This document shows positions 12,156-24,211 of a DNA stretch of 64,000 nucleotides, in pieces. The stretch comes from Neckera pumila. Taxonomy: Eukaryota > Streptophyta > Bryopsida > Hypnales > Neckeraceae. The notes beneath the pieces were generated by a model that saw only the letters and a program-made list of their open reading frames with translations, ran no database searches and had not been told where the DNA came from. The stretch is from NCBI GenBank assembly GCA_963969595.1, contig OZ018417.1:9240501-9304500 (forward strand), in the 5' to 3' direction. The translations under genes and the position numbers were made by a program. The first letter of the stretch is position 1, and every line of letters begins with the position of its first letter.

Positions 12156-13237
12156 ATACCTAAATGATAGACCCATGACCATTCATTTCAAGCCTCGCAC
12201 TAGAAGAAAGCTGCGTTGCTTTCCGTACGCTTTCAACAAAATCTAGCTGATGTTTTTTGTTAAAAACACAGTAGAAGAAAACTAGAAGAAAACTGCGTCG
12301 ATTTCAACAAAACCAAATTGTGTGTTTATTATGTCCATGCAAAATCTGCGTTGAAAGAAGTTGAAAAACGCAGATTTTGCATTAGACACAACAAACACAC
12401 AAGTTGGTTTTGTTGAAATTGACGCTATTTTCTTCTAATTTTCTTCTATTGTATTTTTAACAAAAAACATCAGCTAGATTTTGCTGAAAGCTTGTTGAGA
12501 GCGTATAGAAAGCAACACAGTTTTCTTCTAGTGCTCACTGCCCATCACTCAATTTACCACCATTTTGCAACTAGATATGTATGAAAATTTTTATATTTAT
12601 TTTTCAAAGATGAATTACAAAATTTCAAAGATGTCTTCTTTACACCCCAAAATTTTAGATTCTTTTGTGAAAGAACAATTATTTTGAGAATTTTTGAAGA
12701 AAAAGTGAAGAAATACCACATCAAATAGAAAATTATTTCAAAAAATTTGTAAATTTCACCCTGTGTGTATATTACAATGACAAACATTGTGGTGTAAATT
12801 CAATTTCCATATCATTCTATTATTAGACAATAATAGGCATTGAAAATACACCCAAGTTCAAATGCAATAAAATATTCAATATAAGGAATTTTTTCAAAAT
12901 TCAAATTGGAGTAGAAACTAGAGTAGATGACCTTCATTTTGTCAGTTAGGCTCAAACTCAAAAAACATCATTTATGTGGAGAAATTCATATTTAGATCAA
13001 TGAGCAACAACTTCTCAAAATACACTAAAATGGCATATTTTGTGATCCATTTTTTTTAAAACTTCTCATTTATGTGAAGACAAATACTAACAAGACTACA
13101 AACTCAATTAGATACCATTCATAACTCAACATGTAAGGTCAACAAGGCAAAAGGGAGATGAAAAGTGCTTCCAATAGCTTTGCAGCTCATGGATATTCAT
13201 CCAAATGCCACAGGATGGCGGTCCAGGCGGTCCAGGA
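12156..13237. mobile_element. 1.08-kb insertion inside family B copy 3, flanked by TTA
   Basis: The insertion splits the family B element exactly between ACATGCTTA (12147-12155) and TTAAAAATTTTTAAATC (13238-13254). TTA is present on both sides, as expected for a PIF/Harbinger-style target duplication. The insert itself has no obvious terminal inverted repeat and no transposase ORF. It contains a separate foldback element at 12199-12533. Its right part includes GGCGGTCCAGGCGGTCCAGG. The class is uncertain. Confidence 0.45.
12199..12533. repeat. Long foldback (hairpin) MITE with CACTAG ends
   Basis: Nearly the whole 335 bp is one inverted repeat with arms of about 160 bp around a short centre near 12355. 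The left arm starts GCACTAGAAGAAA and the right arm ends TTTTCTTCTAGTGC. Matching internal blocks include ATCTAGCTGATGTTTTTTGT with ACAAAAAACATCAGCTAGAT. CACTAG at both ends recalls CACTA-type termini, but the flanking trinucleotides do not form a clean 3-bp duplication. Transcripts would fold into a long hairpin. Confidence 0.75.
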
Positions 13238-13824
13238 TTAAAAATTTTTAAATCATTTGGAATTGTACAACATATAAGAAAAAAATAGTAAATAGAAAGA
13301 AGTAGAGAATGATTTAAAACACAAAATTGTAAATAATTTAATTATGGAATTGAAAAATGCCAAATTCCAATGGTTGTAATGTTGTTATAAATAGTTTATA
13401 TCAAAAGTTTTTATTTTTTTCACAAATGTTGAAAATTAAGTTAAATAAAGGACTTCAAAGTTTATTTTAGAGTAGACATTTCATAACTACCCTCAAATTA
13501 CAACTCCTCATAATTTCATCTCATTAATCAAAATGGAATGATTCAAAGCTTTCCATGTATATATAAATCTAAAAAACCAATTTCAAATTTTAAAAGTGTT
13601 TTTCAAAGAATTTTTTTGAGGTTCTCAGGCTACCTGCCAAGCAATGAAAATAACATATCATTTAACCCTGTAGTCAAAAGTTATGAAAATTGTCATGCCT
13701 TGAAGCTATTCTTTGGGTTCATTTTGTGTAAAAATTTCAAGAAAAAAACAAAAAATTCCGTCTGTAATGAGTTGTCTAGAAACCATATGTTTTCAAAAAA
13801 GCATGTTCAGGGCTTTAGGGGTTA

Positions 13825-14914
13825 CCTTCAAATACAATGAAACTAAACCTTGTGCTGAATCAATTATTCAATTGACATGTAATTTTTTAACAATCAATTC
13901 TTTTGTATAATATTTGCTTTGAAGGTGCATTGCTCATGAGGTGGGCACTCTCCAAAACTCCACTTTTTGCTATTGAGCGTAGTTTTTATTGTTAGACTAA
14001 TCAAAATTTTCAAATTTTCTTGTTGGCAAGTGAAAGGAGGTTCTAACACATCAAAGACTACAACATTTGGATCTCGTATGCAAAAAGTTTAAAGTGTCAA
14101 AGGTTTTTTCGTAGGAGTTCTAAAATTGTGTCTTCTACATATGAACATATTGATTTTAGAAATGTACGCAGAGTAATGATGGCAATTTGATAGGATGTGT
14201 TTTGGGAGGTGCCCAATTTAAAAGCTCTTATTTCTCTACATGGTTTTTTATAAATGAAAACCATAATTGTTGGAGCCTAGACAATTTTTTCATGAACCCT
14301 AAAAATTTAAACCCTAATTGTTGGAACTTGTAAGGACTTGTGACTACAATAGCTAATTTAAATATTTTCAACGTTCTAAAATTTTCTCCACACATTCTAA
14401 TACTAGTTTGGTGTAATATCCTATAGTTAGATGTACAAAAAAAACAATTTTCTTACTCTTTGCTATAGAAATGGTAGTTTTGAGTGTTTTTTGGCAAAAA
14501 AAAGGCTTTGGTCCTTTAGAGGTTAGAGGACAAACTTGCGTGAGGGGGGCATGGTTTAAGGTCAAACTTGAATTATATATAGTTCTTGATTTTAAATATC
14601 TTGGAGCTTAACTAAGGAAAATAAGTTTCAATAATTTATTTTTCATTTTTTATTTTTCCAAAATTATAAAAATTGTGATTTTTGTGACACTTTGAAAGTA
14701 CCATCTTGAAAGTTTAAAATACACCACTTTTGAACTTTTTTATCAAATTTTCTTAGTGTGAGCTCAAGGATTACACTTGAATTACACCATGATGTTTTAA
14801 TTATGAAAAAGGAAGTTAAATTTTGGTCATATCTATTAAAATATCAAAAAATATCAAATTTTTTAAAGGTATATTTCAATTTAGAAAACCAATGAAATTT
14901 GACCATATGGTAAC
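13825..14914. other. Gene-free AT-rich spacer with a truncated family B end
   Basis: No gene was found. The segment about 14340-14527 resembles the right-hand end of family B (a TTTTTGGCAAAAA stretch followed by CTTTGGTCCTTTAGAGGTTA). No matching left end was seen, so this may be a 5'-truncated copy. Confidence 0.4.
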
Positions 14915-15176
14915 CATTAGAGGGAATTTAGGGACCTTGGAGGGTCGTTTCAGGCTTGTTCTCCAATCTGGCTTGACTCTGTGAACAACGATACGGGCTG
15001 TCAAAAAATATTTATTAAAAATAAAATATAATAAAATAAATATTCAAATATCATTTTAAGCAATTTTTATTTCCAATAATGACGTGGCAATTGTTGTGTC
15101 ACATCAGTCAACTGCTGTAGCTATGTTCCTATAGTCTGGGAACATAGGGGAACTTCCCCCCGAATCTTGTCTAATG
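14915..15176. repeat. TIR element family C, copy 1 (MITE)
   Basis: The left end is CATTAGAGGGAATTTAGGGA and the right end CCCCGAATCTTGTCTAATG, an imperfect inverted pair. The internal TAGTCTGGGAAC and GACGTGGC motifs recur in the family C copies at 54183-54396 and 62655-62936. It is about 260 bp with no coding capacity. Confidence 0.65.
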
Positions 15177-16408
15177 ATTGAATGTCAGTTAAGGATCAAT
15201 GTATATTTGACAAAAAAAACTCATAGGAAGCACATGAATTTAGATTGATTTTTCTCTTCTATTCAAATCAAATAAAAAAATAAAAAAATAAATCACTATC
15301 CATACCATAAGGTTTGATTCAACATTCAAGTGCCAAAATTGAATTTCCACATCAGTTTCTGAGGGGACACGTCACTTTATGGCATTCACAAGATGACAAG
15401 ATGACAAGTGGCACTTTTTCTTAATGATTTAATTTATGCCGAATCTGACCTTCATGTACGGCAGTCCAGTCACTCCAGTGGCTTTTAACACAGCGGAAGC
15501 CTGGCGGCACAGGGCACACACAAGTTCGGACATGCCCCCATACCCGACCGAAGCTTCCAGATGTATCCACGTGGACCACTCAATCCATTCCTGGCCCCAC
15601 CCGTCCCCACTTCCGAACCACACATTCATCCACAGAGCTCGAACGGAACGTCCCTAGGGAACGCTAAGGGAACATCATACGCGAACATCGCCCCTGTCCT
15701 CTTCGGCATCCTCCCACGAGGAGTTTCGAGCTTCTTCGACAGCACCCTTTGCATTCAACTTTCCATCACTCGATCGCCTTCAGCAGATGTTTGACCCTAC
15801 TGCATGTCTGCGTTGAATCTTCCTGCACGGATTGTTCGATTCTTGAGAGAACCCAATTTCGGATAATTCTTTTTGTGTTTTTTTTGCTTGGAAAATCGTT
15901 CTCTACAGAGGAAGTTCGAGTCGGGTTTTGGAAGGCGGTGCGTAGTGAAGGCGTGCTGATCAAGCGAGGGGTTGGTTCGTCGATTGGTTTTAGGTTATTA
16001 TTATTGCTGCGTTGTGGCGAAAAGGCGGATTCGTTGCATTGCGGTGGAAGACTTGGTGTAGGGTTTGCAGGGTTTTTTGAATGGGGTTTTGGTATTAGCC
16101 ATGGCGTGGGTGGAGCGGGTGGTTTCTTATGTGTGATATTCAGGATGTGGAGTGATTTGGATTTCTTTCTCAAGGCTAATGAGAAAGTCGGGTCCAGAGG
16201 CGTTGTCCGAGTTGAACCCGGGATAGGGTTTTGTATAATTATCTGAGGGATTTTTTTTAGGGTAAAGGCAATGGAAACAGGACAGGATTGGGGGGCATGG
16301 ATTGGAGCATGCTAATAATGTGTGAAGTTGATTGAGCATTCTCATGGTCGGCTCAGCTTAACATAATAATAAGTTCGGGATTACCAATCTGTGGAGTGAC
16401 GCTACAAA
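15177..16408 (+). promoter_or_regulatory. Upstream and leader region of the gene at 16409
   Basis: Composition turns GC-richer from about 15430, which fits promoter and leader DNA of the following gene. Several upstream ATGs occur. A 165-codon open frame at 15749-16246 has no recognisable domain and an unnatural composition, so it is treated as leader or promoter DNA. A leader intron is possible but was not assigned. Confidence 0.4.
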
Positions 16409-18306
16409 ATGGCAGGCCGGGAAGTGAAAGATTTCACCAATTTGAGTGATCCTAAAGGTATGATTCCTTTATTTACGTTAATTTTAGTTTCAGATTGGCG
16501 TGGTTTGAGTCTTGGTAGTGATTATTCACGTATTGCATTGCAGTGCTAGAGCGATGCTTGAATTTCTATTTAGACTCTCAAGCATCTTAGTACCTAATTT
16601 ACGAGAGTTGTCTCAACTGGTTGGGTTAATGTCCAATTTACATTAGGCAATAGCCTTTGCTACTTTGACAAATACTGAGTTCAAGTTATCTCACATACTT
16701 GCGCAATTCAAATTGTACAGATAAGAAATGGGGTTCAAAAGGTGGCAAGGACAAGGCCGACGACGAGGACTTGGCGTTTAAACGAATGGTGGCAAAGGTT
16801 AGAACATGCTGCACTGCCATCAATTTATTCCTTTTTCTGCATAATGGAAACTTACTAAGCGTTTTGGCTCACTCCATGCTTGGGTTTGGCAAGTCATCAT
16901 TACGTGTACCAGGAGAGTGAGAATTAGGGTTAGCAATAGGAGTAATCCTGCTGCAGCAAGTCGAACTCAACAAAATTGCAGTGAAGACCGTTCAGCTGTC
17001 TTTTTCGAAAGAATGTTTTTCTTACAATTTATTTTGATGAGCTTGGTGACTTTTGTGCCCAGTTATGGGCGTCAATACGGTAGAGATGTACTGCAGATGG
17101 TCTTCTTATTTGGTACGTGCTACCACAGGTATGAAACCGGAGTTGGTCCAATGACATGAGGGTTTGGGTTTGGTAAGAAGTATTGGACTATTGATTACTA
17201 TTGGCTGATAAATGGTCCTTGGATGTTGTGATGAAGCAGATGCAGGAGGTAGCAGGTGAACGTGGTGGATATCTTCATGGTCGTGGAGGTACAAACCTAA
17301 CATAAGTTGCGCAGGGAGTTTGATGTTTGTGGATGTATTGTGGACTCTGTGCAGGAATTAAGGGTCCTTACTGTCATTATTGATCTCCTTTGACGCAATT
17401 TGACGCAATTTGCAGCGTTGGATAGCGATGATTTGCTGTACTTGAAAGAACAAATGGAGGCTGAGGAGGATGCTGAGCGGTTGCGGCGCCGAACAGAAAA
17501 GCGGGCGTTCGCAGCGTTCAAAATATCCTCTTGACCCTGCTATATTCCGTCAGTGCTAAAGATTTTAGAGAAGTGCTATGCAGCGTAAATTACATTGGCT
17601 TTAGAGAGTGAATTAAGTAACTTGACATGAGGAACGAGATACTGTGAGATTCCGCTGTGTCTAGTTTATGTTTTGCTAGTCATTCTGGGTTGTAAGAGTT
17701 TGCTGTTGAGTCTCATCTTCTGATCTAGAGTTTCCCTTGACGGAAGAGCACAAAGCAGCAAGCTTAGTGGACTCTGCTTCTATTTCGACACTTCCCGCTA
17801 TACGGGTGGAACCTAAACCTCGGAGTGGGATTCGGTAAGTTTCTTCAGAGACTCGTTACAAGAATTTCATTTCCTAAGTATATACTTTGTTTCCTGCAAG
17901 CAAGTAAATTCTAACTTTCTTTCAGGGCGCTAGGAGGTCGATCTGCATGTTCTCAATGTCATGGAGAAATATCAGTTATTTTAACAAAGCAAACGTATTT
18001 GGTGTTGTGTTAATCACACACAGGCAACAGGTATTGGTGAAGAGCATAGTGAAAGTGAAGGCTGAGCGACCTCGTTCCAGCGAGCCTCCCTCTACCTTGG
18101 ATTCGAGAAAGTCCAGCACTAGTTCGCAAGACTCTTATCCACAGAGAAACGCCGACACACAATCTCAAGAAGCCCCCACTGTAGATACCACTGGAAAGGC
18201 TCAAGGAGGTCTTCTGGGCTTGGCATATGAGAGCGAAGATGACAGTGATGGAGACCCTGAGGATATCCCTGCTGCAAAGCGGTCAAAAGATCAAAGGGGC
18301 GAGTAA
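16409..18306 (+). CDS. Conserved plant protein of unknown function, likely nuclear; gene contains a U12-type AT-AC intron
   Basis: Six exons join in frame to 215 residues: 16409-16457, 16721-16797, 17240-17288, 17416-17522, 17752-17834 and 18024-18306. The N-terminal half is charged and conserved-looking: KKWGSKGGKDKADDEDL, GERGGYLHGRGALDSDDLLY, and a Glu/Arg-rich helix ending RRTEKRAFAAFK. The middle has RVEPKPRSGIRQQVLVK. The tail is Ser-rich, then acidic (YESEDDSDGDPED), and ends with a basic AAKRSKDQR stretch. The pattern resembles an uncharacterised plant nuclear protein family; I know no assigned function. The fourth intron has no GT-AG option that keeps the frame. It begins ATATCCTCTT and ends AC, with TCCCTTGAC 11 bases before the end, as in minor-spliceosome introns. 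The other introns are GT-AG. Confidence 0.8.
17523..17751 (+). other. U12-type AT-AC intron (intron 4 of the unknown-function gene)
   Basis: The 5' splice site is AAA|ATATCCTCTT, which matches the U12 consensus ATATCCTTT except at one late position. The branch-site candidate TCCCTTGAC at 17733-17741 differs from TTCCTTGAC at one base. The intron ends CAC|AAAGC, with the branch A 11 nucleotides before the last base, inside the usual 10-15 range. Removing these 229 bases joins AFK to KAASLVDSAS in phase 0. Reading on without splicing meets a stop after four codons. Confidence 0.85.
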
Positions 18307-20182
18307 TCAAGAGATTGAAGCGACAAGTAGGGTTTGGCATGGATTTTTCTTAGAGGTGGTCCCTTTTGAAGATTTTTCAATGTTTTTCAATGCAGAGAGC
18401 AGCTCCAGTGTTAGAAGATGACCAATCCTTTTCCAGGTGCTGCAAGATGTGCTCAGTTCACAAGAGATTTAGATTCACAAGAGTAGCTGTGGTGATCAAT
18501 CATACTGTTGTTTTGTGTTTTTCACGCAGGTCAAACCCCTTGTTCCGGCAACCTGCATTGGAAATTGGAGTCTAGCTAGGAATACTCTGCATGTAAGACT
18601 TCCATAGGAGCCATCGGAAATGCAAACCAGAATGTTTACATTGTAGGAGGATTTAGTTATAGAATGGTTGCTATTTGAGTAGCTGGTTTGTCTTTGTAAG
18701 GAGCCAAAACATTGATTTTTAAAAGATACTTTCAGTGACAACGCCTGATCATTTGACGTTTGCTTTATTTGCTAGTGTTCGGCAGATGGTTTCTTCTTCT
18801 TGGAATGTTAGAGGTTGATGCTGAGACTGCGGAATGCAAATACAAAAGCAGCAAGTTTGGCGGGTGATTCAGTTGGCAATGTTTTCGCATGGAAATCACC
18901 CTATAGATTGGCGGCCTAAGAGGTTTCTCTGGCGTTTTGATACTATACCTGCTCTAAAGTAACATCACAAATTCTATTTAACTTTAATCCTCCATGACGT
19001 ATGATTGCGAATGTGTCTTGTAATGTGAATTAATTATTCTGAGATTTTAGTTTGATATGTTGTGCGTGGACAATTTTATTGTTATCGAGGATCTTGATAA
19101 TGTCAAATTACCGTGTTTCAAATATCAGTGCTTTCGGTTTTATTTTACATTTTCTTATGGCTGCTTTGATGGTGAAAATGAAAGATATTCCATCTCTACT
19201 TATTTATTAAGTGCCTCTGCGTACAAATGCGTTCGGATTTGCTTTTATGTCGCACAATTTAACGAAGTAACTGAGGGATCTTGAAGAAGATTCGATTGCT
19301 CTCTCTCCTCCGTAAAGATGCATCAAGATCCAGTGGTGTAATCTTGAGACAGTAGTGATGTTCCATGTATTGTCAATATGATTTGCTTAGAAGGGAGTAA
19401 GCTTAGTGGTCTTTAACACTTAGTGCCTGAATACCTTCTTGATTTTTTGGCATGTTTTTGCTTATATCTTTATAAATATATGTTATTTACCTCAATTTTA
19501 TCAAATCCATCACACAGAAAGTGTTTTTTTTTAAAGTCGATCGTAGGTTCAGATGAATGAAAAGTTTTGTGGTTAAAAAAACAACTTAACCTTGGACCTC
19601 TTTGTTCATCATCTAGATTTTGAAAATGCAAGTGCTAAGGGGTTGAGTTCAAAATTCTCTACAATCATGTACTTACAAAAATTGATTTTTTAATGAATAA
19701 GGAATATCACTTTAGAGTAAAATAAAAACTTTCAAAGAATTTTAATCTTGATGTAGGAGACAATGGCTTGTCATTGAGAAGGGATCTAGGCTACATTTGT
19801 CTTGAAGACCAAAGATTATATCCTTCTAAGCTTCATAAATTTCATTTGATCTATAACAGTCTTAAGGCTCTAGGAAGTCTTTTTGCTGTATGTAACCAAT
19901 TGGATGGCTCCCTAGGGAAAGAGCAAGGATTATTGATAAAAGCAACTTTGCTTTAAAAGCAATCCCCTATTGGCTCTTCTAGCCTACAACTCTTGCCACT
20001 ATATTAGCAAAGTTAGTTTGTATATTTTTTATTTATATTTTCTTGGACCAATTAAAATGGAGAAAGTCACACATCATAGGTAGGGACTCTTAAGGCAAAT
20101 AGACTCAGTAGAATCAATTGGCTACATAAATGTTAAGCCAAATTCCCACCCAAGTACCTGAGAAGAAAGATATCCCATTAGA
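18307..20182. other. Gene-free stretch after the unknown-function gene
   Basis: The first part is presumably 3' untranslated sequence. No other coding exon was recognised. From about 19440 the DNA becomes strongly AT-rich. An isolated 62-codon frame near 19768-19956 shows no motif. Confidence 0.4.
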
Positions 20183-20770
20183 ACAAAAATGGGCCCGTAG
20201 GAGGGCTGTGAGTTCCTACCTTGTTCTCAAGGTCCAGTACCTGTGCTCTTATGAATAAGACCTCTTCCATGAAAACAGCTCACGTGACGGGGAAACTGAT
20301 GACAGTGTGCATTCTACGTTTCAAGGGCAATTAAGGTACTCCCACCAAACTCCAACCCATCCTTCATCCAATGAGACCCATCTTGACCCTGTTAGTGTGT
20401 CGACCTTCAAAGCACTCTGTTCAAGTTCCCACCTCGTTCCTAAGGTCTAGTACCATTGCAGCCTCATGCATTAAATTATTGCTAAAATCATCAATGTGGT
20501 TCGATGACTGATTCATGGCGCAGCAGTGTGCCACGAATGTAGCCACGTCATGCAAGAGGAGGCTTGAAAACAAAAGCATGGCTTAGGAAAACTGGCGCCA
20601 ACTTAGAAATCACGGGCAAGAAGAAAAGAAGAACTGGCACGAACTAGGACAACTGACCATGTTCAATAGTGCTCCCTGCTTTTTAATGCATTTGAGAACA
20701 AGGTAATCACCAAGAGTCTGGCTGGGAACGAGGCTCAGACAGCCCTCCTTTGGCCTCATTTTTTTTTAAT
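20183..20770. repeat. TIR element family D (about 0.59 kb)
   Basis: The left end carries AAAATGGGCCCGTAGGAGGG and CTGTGAG. The right end carries CTCAGACAGCCCTCC then TTTGGCCTCATTTT, its imperfect inverted partner. Inner blocks also pair, for example ACCTTGTTCTCAAGG near 20218 with TTTGAGAACAAGGT near 20690. It is GC-richer than its surroundings, and no transposase frame is present. Confidence 0.6.
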
Positions 20771-23700
20771 GCCTTCTTTAATGGGAGGGAAAGGACTAGG
20801 GAATGTCAGATATAGAATGTTATGCTTGACATTGTTTATGAATTTTGAGGTTATCTATGCCACTTGATTGTATTTGGGACACATAGTTACGTTCAAAGAT
20901 AATTTTTTACTCACTTTGTTTGAAGTATTCCAAAAAAATGTTTATGATGATGCATTTGGGTCCTACCATGATGTAGAGATGCGCCTCCCTTTCCAAAGAC
21001 ATTCATGCCATCTTCAAAGAACCTTCACAAAGTAGCATTTGTATTAGCATTTTTTTGCACCTCTTCTTATATCTATGTTTTTTTATATCTCAAAATATTG
21101 ATCTACAATTATCTAGTATGATCTTTGTTGTAATGAACTTGAGCCTTGACTTTATATTTTGCAAACACTTCACATTAAGGAGCATCAAAGTGAATTGCTA
21201 CACTTACAAATGTGATTTATATTCATGAAACTTTAAAGTTTAATTGATAGATTTGGTTTAGTTGTTGCAAATGATTTTCCTTTGTAATTATTTGTACAAT
21301 GTAAGTTTTGTGTATAGAATTTTTAGAATGAAAATCTGATTTTTTCATTTGTGTCGTTAAAGACAAGAAACAACTGGCTATCACAAGTATCTCCACCCTA
21401 TCATATGTCTTGTCCACTTCATATGAAAATTACATATTAGGAAATCCATACAGAAATCAAGGTCACTATATTTCAGCATTCATCAATATAAAATCTCATT
21501 CATATATATATTCAAATTATAAGAACTATAAAATATATTAGTCTCCAATATACACAAACAATTTGGCCTCTATAATTCTAATGGACAATTATAAATTTGG
21601 GAAAGTGTAAGGGGGTATTGCCTAGGGAGTAAATTTTCTACTTGTATTGGGAAACTCCCTCAGGAGGGTATTGCCTCTCATTTTTGTAGTAGAACAATGT
21701 AATTTATAACATTATAGGAATATGAAGCAGTATGAATAAGAAGTAATGTAAATATGAAATAAAAATGTAGATGAATGTGCAAATAATTGATTTAGTAACT
21801 AACATGAAATTGAATATAAAAATTTGCAATCAAATACCACTTCAAATTCTTCTATAGATTTGAATTATTTTTAATCCAAAACATTGTTGAAATATATTCT
21901 CTAATTGTTTCAAAGTAAAGATCTCAAGATTTCAACCAATTTTAAGGCTGTATTATTTAAACTCAAAAAACAAATTTTAAAATGGCTTTCTAGAGGCTCA
22001 TTTCCATCTTTTGAACAATATTTCTTTTGTGCAAGTATCTTGCACCTTGAACAACTTTATAAATATAATTTTTTCATTTGTTGGAAAATTGAGTGAAGCC
22101 AATCTATGAAAAAATGAGTTAATCCTTGAAGTATTGAGAATTCATGATTTCAAATTGACTGCTTTGAAAGATTGTATTATGGACAGTATAATCAAAATGG
22201 AGGACTATTTTATAGCATTAGTTCGAGTAAAAAATAGTGCATGCGATGGTTCTGAAAAATAATAATTTGAATAAATAGAAAATCCCAATAAAACTTTCAA
22301 AATTGCTTAGAAAAATATGAGGCCCAATGAAAGCTTCTTAATACTTAAAAAGGTCAAAAAACAATATTTATATAAAATAAGTATGTTCCCTATTACTAAA
22401 TTGTGAGAAAAAATTGGATCTCAAAAGAAGATCGGCTAGAGTCTCTTAGAATGCTTTTTTCCTAATACAATAAGAATAAATTATAAATATCTCAACTACA
22501 AAAATGTTGCACCCAATATCCTGGATCCATTTCTTGCCATCGTTGAGATCAATGGACCTTTTGTGGGATATTATCTTTATATAATTATAGAGAACAGAGA
22601 ATGACAAATGACTCATTGATGAATGCATCCTTGAACAAAAGTCTATGAATGAAAAAATTGAAAAACAAGCATCATTGCTATGTTTCACCTTAGAAGAAGA
22701 AATAGGGACAATAAGGAAAGCATTTGTAATTTTTTGTTTAATTTGCAGCAATTCTAAACAGTAATGCATATTCTAAAATTGAAAATTGAATATTTTGAGA
22801 TGTACTATCAGACTACTAAAATCATAACTCCCTCTGTAATATCACAAATGCTACCATTAATAATAGGGGCTCATACTTGTTTACGCACTCATTGTATCAC
22901 ATATTAGTAAAATTTTAATATATTTGAATAGAATCCATGATAATGATTTCAATAAGTCTTTGAAATAATTAATTTTAATATTTGGTAAAAATATTTTCAA
23001 TCATGCATACATAAAAACAATATTTTTACACAATGTTATATTACAAAAATAGAGTAGTAGTTTGCAATCACCTTTGTAATATCACTTTTATAGCTTTTAT
23101 GATTTCAAAATTCTATTGCTACTACCAAATGATTTAAGAAATTTATTCAATTGAAGCGATTTTGGATTGCACAGCAATTAAGTTGTTCATGAAGTTTTTG
23201 AAATTTACAAGTTTTTCTTTCCAATTCACCAAGTTTTTGGATTGCCATTGTTCGTAACAATTGAGTCAACTTTTGAATCATTACAATAAATGTGTATCTC
23301 TTACAGTATGTACCATTGCATATATTTCATTCATCATTCAATAAATTTCTATTGTACATTTCCATATATGCTTACTTATAAACAAAATTATACAAAGATT
23401 CTAATAATTTTATTTGAAGATTTATTAAAATTTTTGTTCTGCATTTTATCTAATAGATAAAATTTCTAATAAAATTCTAATAATGAATGCATAGCTAACC
23501 GCTAATATGTATATAAAAATAGAATAAATGTTCTCTATATTCTGCACAAATGAATTGTTAAAAATCACCCCAAATATTTCCAAAGTAGCATGAAACGACA
23601 TGACCAATTTCTGAATGAAAATCCATGTATTAAAATGAATAGATGATGTTTCATCTACAATCTATATGTCTATAGATGTAAATAGGTTCATCTCTCTAAG

Positions 23701-23790
23701 GAAGAAATTGCAATACCTTGGAAAATAAAAATAAAAACTTGCTGAGTCAAAAAGATGCTCTTGAGGAAGTGAACACCAAACCTGGAACGG
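20771..23790. other. Gene-free, very AT-rich stretch
   Basis: No coding region could be supported on either strand. A 107-codon minus-strand frame at 22446-22769 lacks any recognisable domain, splice partners or codon bias. Base composition is among the most AT-rich in the window. Confidence 0.4.
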
Positions 23791-24008
23791 ACCAAACCTG
23801 GGACCAATCCTTGGGACCAAACCTGGGACCAATCCTTGGGACTAAACCTGGGACCAATCCTTGGGACCAAACCTGGGACCAATCCTTGGGACTAAACCTG
23901 GGACCAATCCTTGGGACCAAACCTGGGACCAATCCTTGGGACTAAACCTGGGACCAATCCTTGGGACCAAACCTGGGACCAATCCTTGGGACCAAATCTG
24001 GGACCAAT
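23791..24008. repeat. 25-bp minisatellite with 50-bp higher-order pattern
   Basis: Eight full units and one partial unit of 25 bp, built on ACCAAACCTGGGACCAATCC TTGGG, run without indels from 23791. Unit starts alternate ACC / ACT at units 2-8 (ACT in units 3, 5 and 7), so the array has been copied as 50-bp pairs. Each unit is itself two similar half-units (GGGACCAAACCT and GGGACCAATCCTT). Because the unit has no stop codons, open frames appear on both strands through the array; these are artefacts. The array ends about 204 bp before the VPS35L start codon. Confidence 0.95.
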
Positions 24009-24211
24009 AAAGGGATCCACGTCTCGGACCGCGGTGTGAACCAGACCTTCCTCACACCCCGCCTTTTTTGGTCGCACTCCAAGACACTCAACACAGCATA
24101 GAGTTGCCATGACGGATTCGCAATCCGGGTGTAGCCTCCTCAAAGCGGACGAGTGAATTTTGTGCAGCATGTGCTTCAGCTGTAGGATTTTGTAGAAATT
24201 ACGGGTGCGAA

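Larger units (their letters stand above)
11785..13824 (-). repeat. TIR element family B, copy 3, interrupted by an insertion
   Basis: The two halves, 11785-12155 and 13238-13824, match family B copy 1 in reverse orientation. The first half contains the GTTGCACTTCAC landmark and the second contains TTTATTTTAGAGTAGACATTT and GGAATGATTCAAAGCTTTCC. Its ends are TTAATCCCTAAAG and CTTTAGGGGTTA. The two halves join in register only if the 1082 bp between them are removed, which identifies the middle as a later insertion. Confidence 0.65.

Noticed and set aside
15749..16246. 165-codon plus-strand frame before the unknown-function gene
   Set aside because: No domain, odd Cys/Phe-rich composition, and it sits in the probable promoter and leader.
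22446..22769. 107-codon minus-strand frame in AT-rich DNA
   Set aside because: No recognisable family, no splice partners, and composition dictated by AT richness.
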